Positions 62,708-64,000 of a DNA stretch of 64,000 nucleotides are shown here, piece after piece. A program made the position numbers and the translations under genes. Source of the stretch: CAZFBA01 sp964517135 (lineage in GTDB: Bacteria > Cyanobacteriota > Vampirovibrionia > JBFMGH01); contig CAZFBA010000004.1 of the NCBI GenBank assembly GCA_964517135.1, positions 110,521 to 174,520 of the forward strand, given 5' to 3'. The notes beneath the pieces were generated by a model. The model ran no database searches, was not told the DNA's origin, and saw only the letters and a list, made by a program, of their open reading frames with translations. Positions within the stretch are counted from its first letter, which is position 1, and each line of letters opens with the position of its first letter.

Positions 62708-63840
62708 GGTTTTACTTTTTCCTCATAGGTTTTAAGGGCCAGTGATATAGTTTTATCCATGTCAAGGTATTTATAGTAACCAAGCCTGCCTCCAAAGATT
62801 ACGTTATAAAGTTTTGCAGCTTCAGTCTCGTATTTTTTAATACATTTACGGTCTTTTTCAGTATTGACAGGATAATATGGCTCAGCATCCTTTCCTGCAG
62901 CAATGGAATACTCTTTATAGATAAGCGTTTTCTTTACAGGGTAAAGTCTTTCAGGATGCAAATGTTTAAATTCGTGAATTCTGGTATAAGGTATGCATTC
63001 TTCGGCATAATTCATAACAGAAGTGCCCTGATAATCAATTACATCGATAATTTCTTTTTCAAATTTAAGAGAGCGCCAGCCGGGCCTGCCAAATTTATAA
63101 TTGAAAAACTCATCTAAAGGGCCTGTAAAGATAACCAAACAATCATCATCAATCAGGTGCTTGATTTTAAAGTAATCAGTACTGAGTTTAAGTGAAATAA
63201 GTTTGTGTTTGAGAAGATTCTGGAATACACTTGTATAACCGATGACTGGCATACCCTGCCATGGATCGCTAAAATAACTGTAATCATAATTATATCTGAC
63301 TGGCAGTCTGGTAATAATGTTTTCAGGCAAATCACATGGTGAAGTTTGCCATTGTTTAATAGTGTATCCTTTTATGAAAGCTTCATAAAGTGGTCTGCCA
63401 ATGAGTGATATAGCTTTTTCTTCCAGGCTTTTTGGCAGGGATATCTTCTCTTTAGAAACTTCCTCAAGAATAAAATCTTCAACTTCGTATGGTTTAAGAT
63501 TCAGGCCATAAAATGAGTTGATTGTAAAAAGATTTATGGGCATTTGATATACTTTATTCTTGTATTGCGTAAGAACCGTATGCTTGTATCCGGTGAAGTT
63601 ACTAAATTTTTTTATATATTGCCATGTTGCAGAATCTGAGGTGTGAAAGATATGTGACCCATATAGATGATATTCAATGCCTGTTTCTTTATCTACTTTA
63701 GAATAACAGTTTCCCCCGATATGTGGTCGTCTGTCGATAACCATAACATCTTTTTTAAGATCCGTAGCAATACGTTCAGCAATCACCGAGCCGAAAAAAC
63801 CTGCACCGACAACAAGATATTTAAGACCTTCAAAACTCAT
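62689..63840 (-). CDS. glf: UDP-galactopyranose mutase
   Basis: A 383-residue flavoprotein. VVGAGFFGSVIAERIA is the FAD-binding Rossmann loop, RRPHIGGNCY follows, and GSHIFHTSD, RLPVRYNYDYSYFSDPWQG and FGGRLGYYKYLDMD are family signatures, including the Arg residues that bind UDP-sugar. It interconverts UDP-galactopyranose and UDP-galactofuranose, so the organism should make galactofuranose-containing glycans. Coupled to the GT2 gene. Confidence 0.95.
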   Translation of the reverse strand: MSFEGLKYLVVGAGFFGSVIAERIATDLKKDVMVIDRRPHIGGNCYSKVDKETGIEYHLYGSHIFHTSDSATWQYIKKFSNFTGYKHTVLTQYKNKVYQMPINLFTINSFYGLNLKPYEVEDFILEEVSKEKISLPKSLEEKAISLIGRPLYEAFIKGYTIKQWQTSPCDLPENIITRLPVRYNYDYSYFSDPWQGMPVIGYTSVFQNLLKHKLISLKLSTDYFKIKHLIDDDCLVIFTGPLDEFFNYKFGRPGWRSLKFEKEIIDVIDYQGTSVMNYAEECIPYTRIHEFKHLHPERLYPVKKTLIYKEYSIAAGKDAEPYYPVNTEKDRKCIKKYETEAAKLYNVIFGGRLGYYKYLDMDKTISLALKTYEEKVKPWHPQN

Positions 63841-63950
63841 GCTGATACTATATCAAAATTATTGCCCTTAATTATCCTATCACTGGTGTAAAAAGCATTT
63901 TGGAGGTAAAAAATTTAGCCAAAAATCAGAAAAAATTTGACCTTGGGAAC

Positions 63951-63994
63951 CTCTGATTAATTAAGAAATTGCTGATTCCAGCAAAAACAGGGAG
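63951..63994 (+). repeat. interspersed 44-base repeat, copy 2
   Basis: Begins CTCTGATTAATTAAG and ends CAGCAAAAACAGGGAG at the window edge. It is the inverted partner of 58239-58281, so the segment between them (5.7 kb) is flanked by inverted copies. The repeat may continue beyond the window. Confidence 0.75.
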
Positions 63995-64000
63995 GGGGTT

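Overview
The window is a 64 kb piece of a strongly AT-rich, Gram-negative chromosome with dense, mostly housekeeping gene content. The lipid A order lpxD-lpxC-fabZ-lpxA, a sucrose-synthase-type glycosyltransferase, a three-domain NifU beside NifS, a carbamoyltransferase/SxtJ-like pair, and AspRS, HolA/HolB, ArgG and ArgH of ordinary bacterial type would fit a non-photosynthetic relative of Cyanobacteria (Melainabacteria/Vampirovibrionia). That placement is an inference from gene content; no rRNA is present to test it. I see no phage, plasmid, insertion sequence with a transposase, or CRISPR array.

Layout. 1-3 kb: two M18 aminopeptidase paralogues, the first cut by the window edge. 3.3 kb: tRNA-Leu(UAA) and a terminator. 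3.4-10.4 kb (minus): GT4 glycosyltransferase, two alpha/beta hydrolases, a class II amidotransferase, and a YqiJ/flotillin pair. 10.8 kb: a palindromic MITE-like element. 11-13.9 kb (plus): KDPG aldolase, carbamoyltransferase, SxtJ-like protein. 13.9-16.5 kb: lysine 6-aminotransferase, a CxxCxxCC protein and a HicA-like protein. 16.6-19.2 kb: a two-component system. 19.8-30.5 kb: EngB, YjbQ, AspRS, an ABC-F protein, HolB/HolA, SAM hydrolase and a lone OppF-like ATPase. 30.5-36.7 kb: DHH phosphoesterase, NifU-NifS, RarA. 36.9-40.5 kb: MobA-like nucleotidyltransferase and argG-argH, the latter flanked by two GC-rich perfect hairpins.

40.8-52.3 kb is signalling and envelope related: a STAS-receiver-GGDEF protein whose STAS and receiver phosphosites both look degenerate, a 1363-residue Asn-rich low-complexity protein, a SpoIIE phosphatase/anti-sigma kinase fusion translationally coupled to a STAS antagonist (a partner-switching module), a Cof-type HAD phosphatase, a parvulin and an MgtC-like protein. 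52.6-57 kb: rpsU, a TPR lipoprotein and the lipid A operon. 57.4-61.8 kb: poorly characterised proteins, including a Met/Gln-rich one and a His/Arg-Gly-rich one, among degenerate interspersed repeats. 62-63.8 kb: glf and a GT2 glycosyltransferase for galactofuranose-containing surface glycan.

The most unusual signals are: (i) a recurring short N-terminal tract ending in a [V/I/P]-x-F-x-G-like motif on otherwise unrelated soluble enzymes (M18 peptidase, parvulin, HicA-like protein, and in variant form a DHH phosphoesterase), which could be an undescribed targeting or docking tag; (ii) the diguanylate cyclase with two degenerate phosphoacceptors close to a partner-switching pair; (iii) the large Asn-rich and His/Arg-rich low-complexity proteins; (iv) palindromic repeat families, including paired hairpins around argGH.
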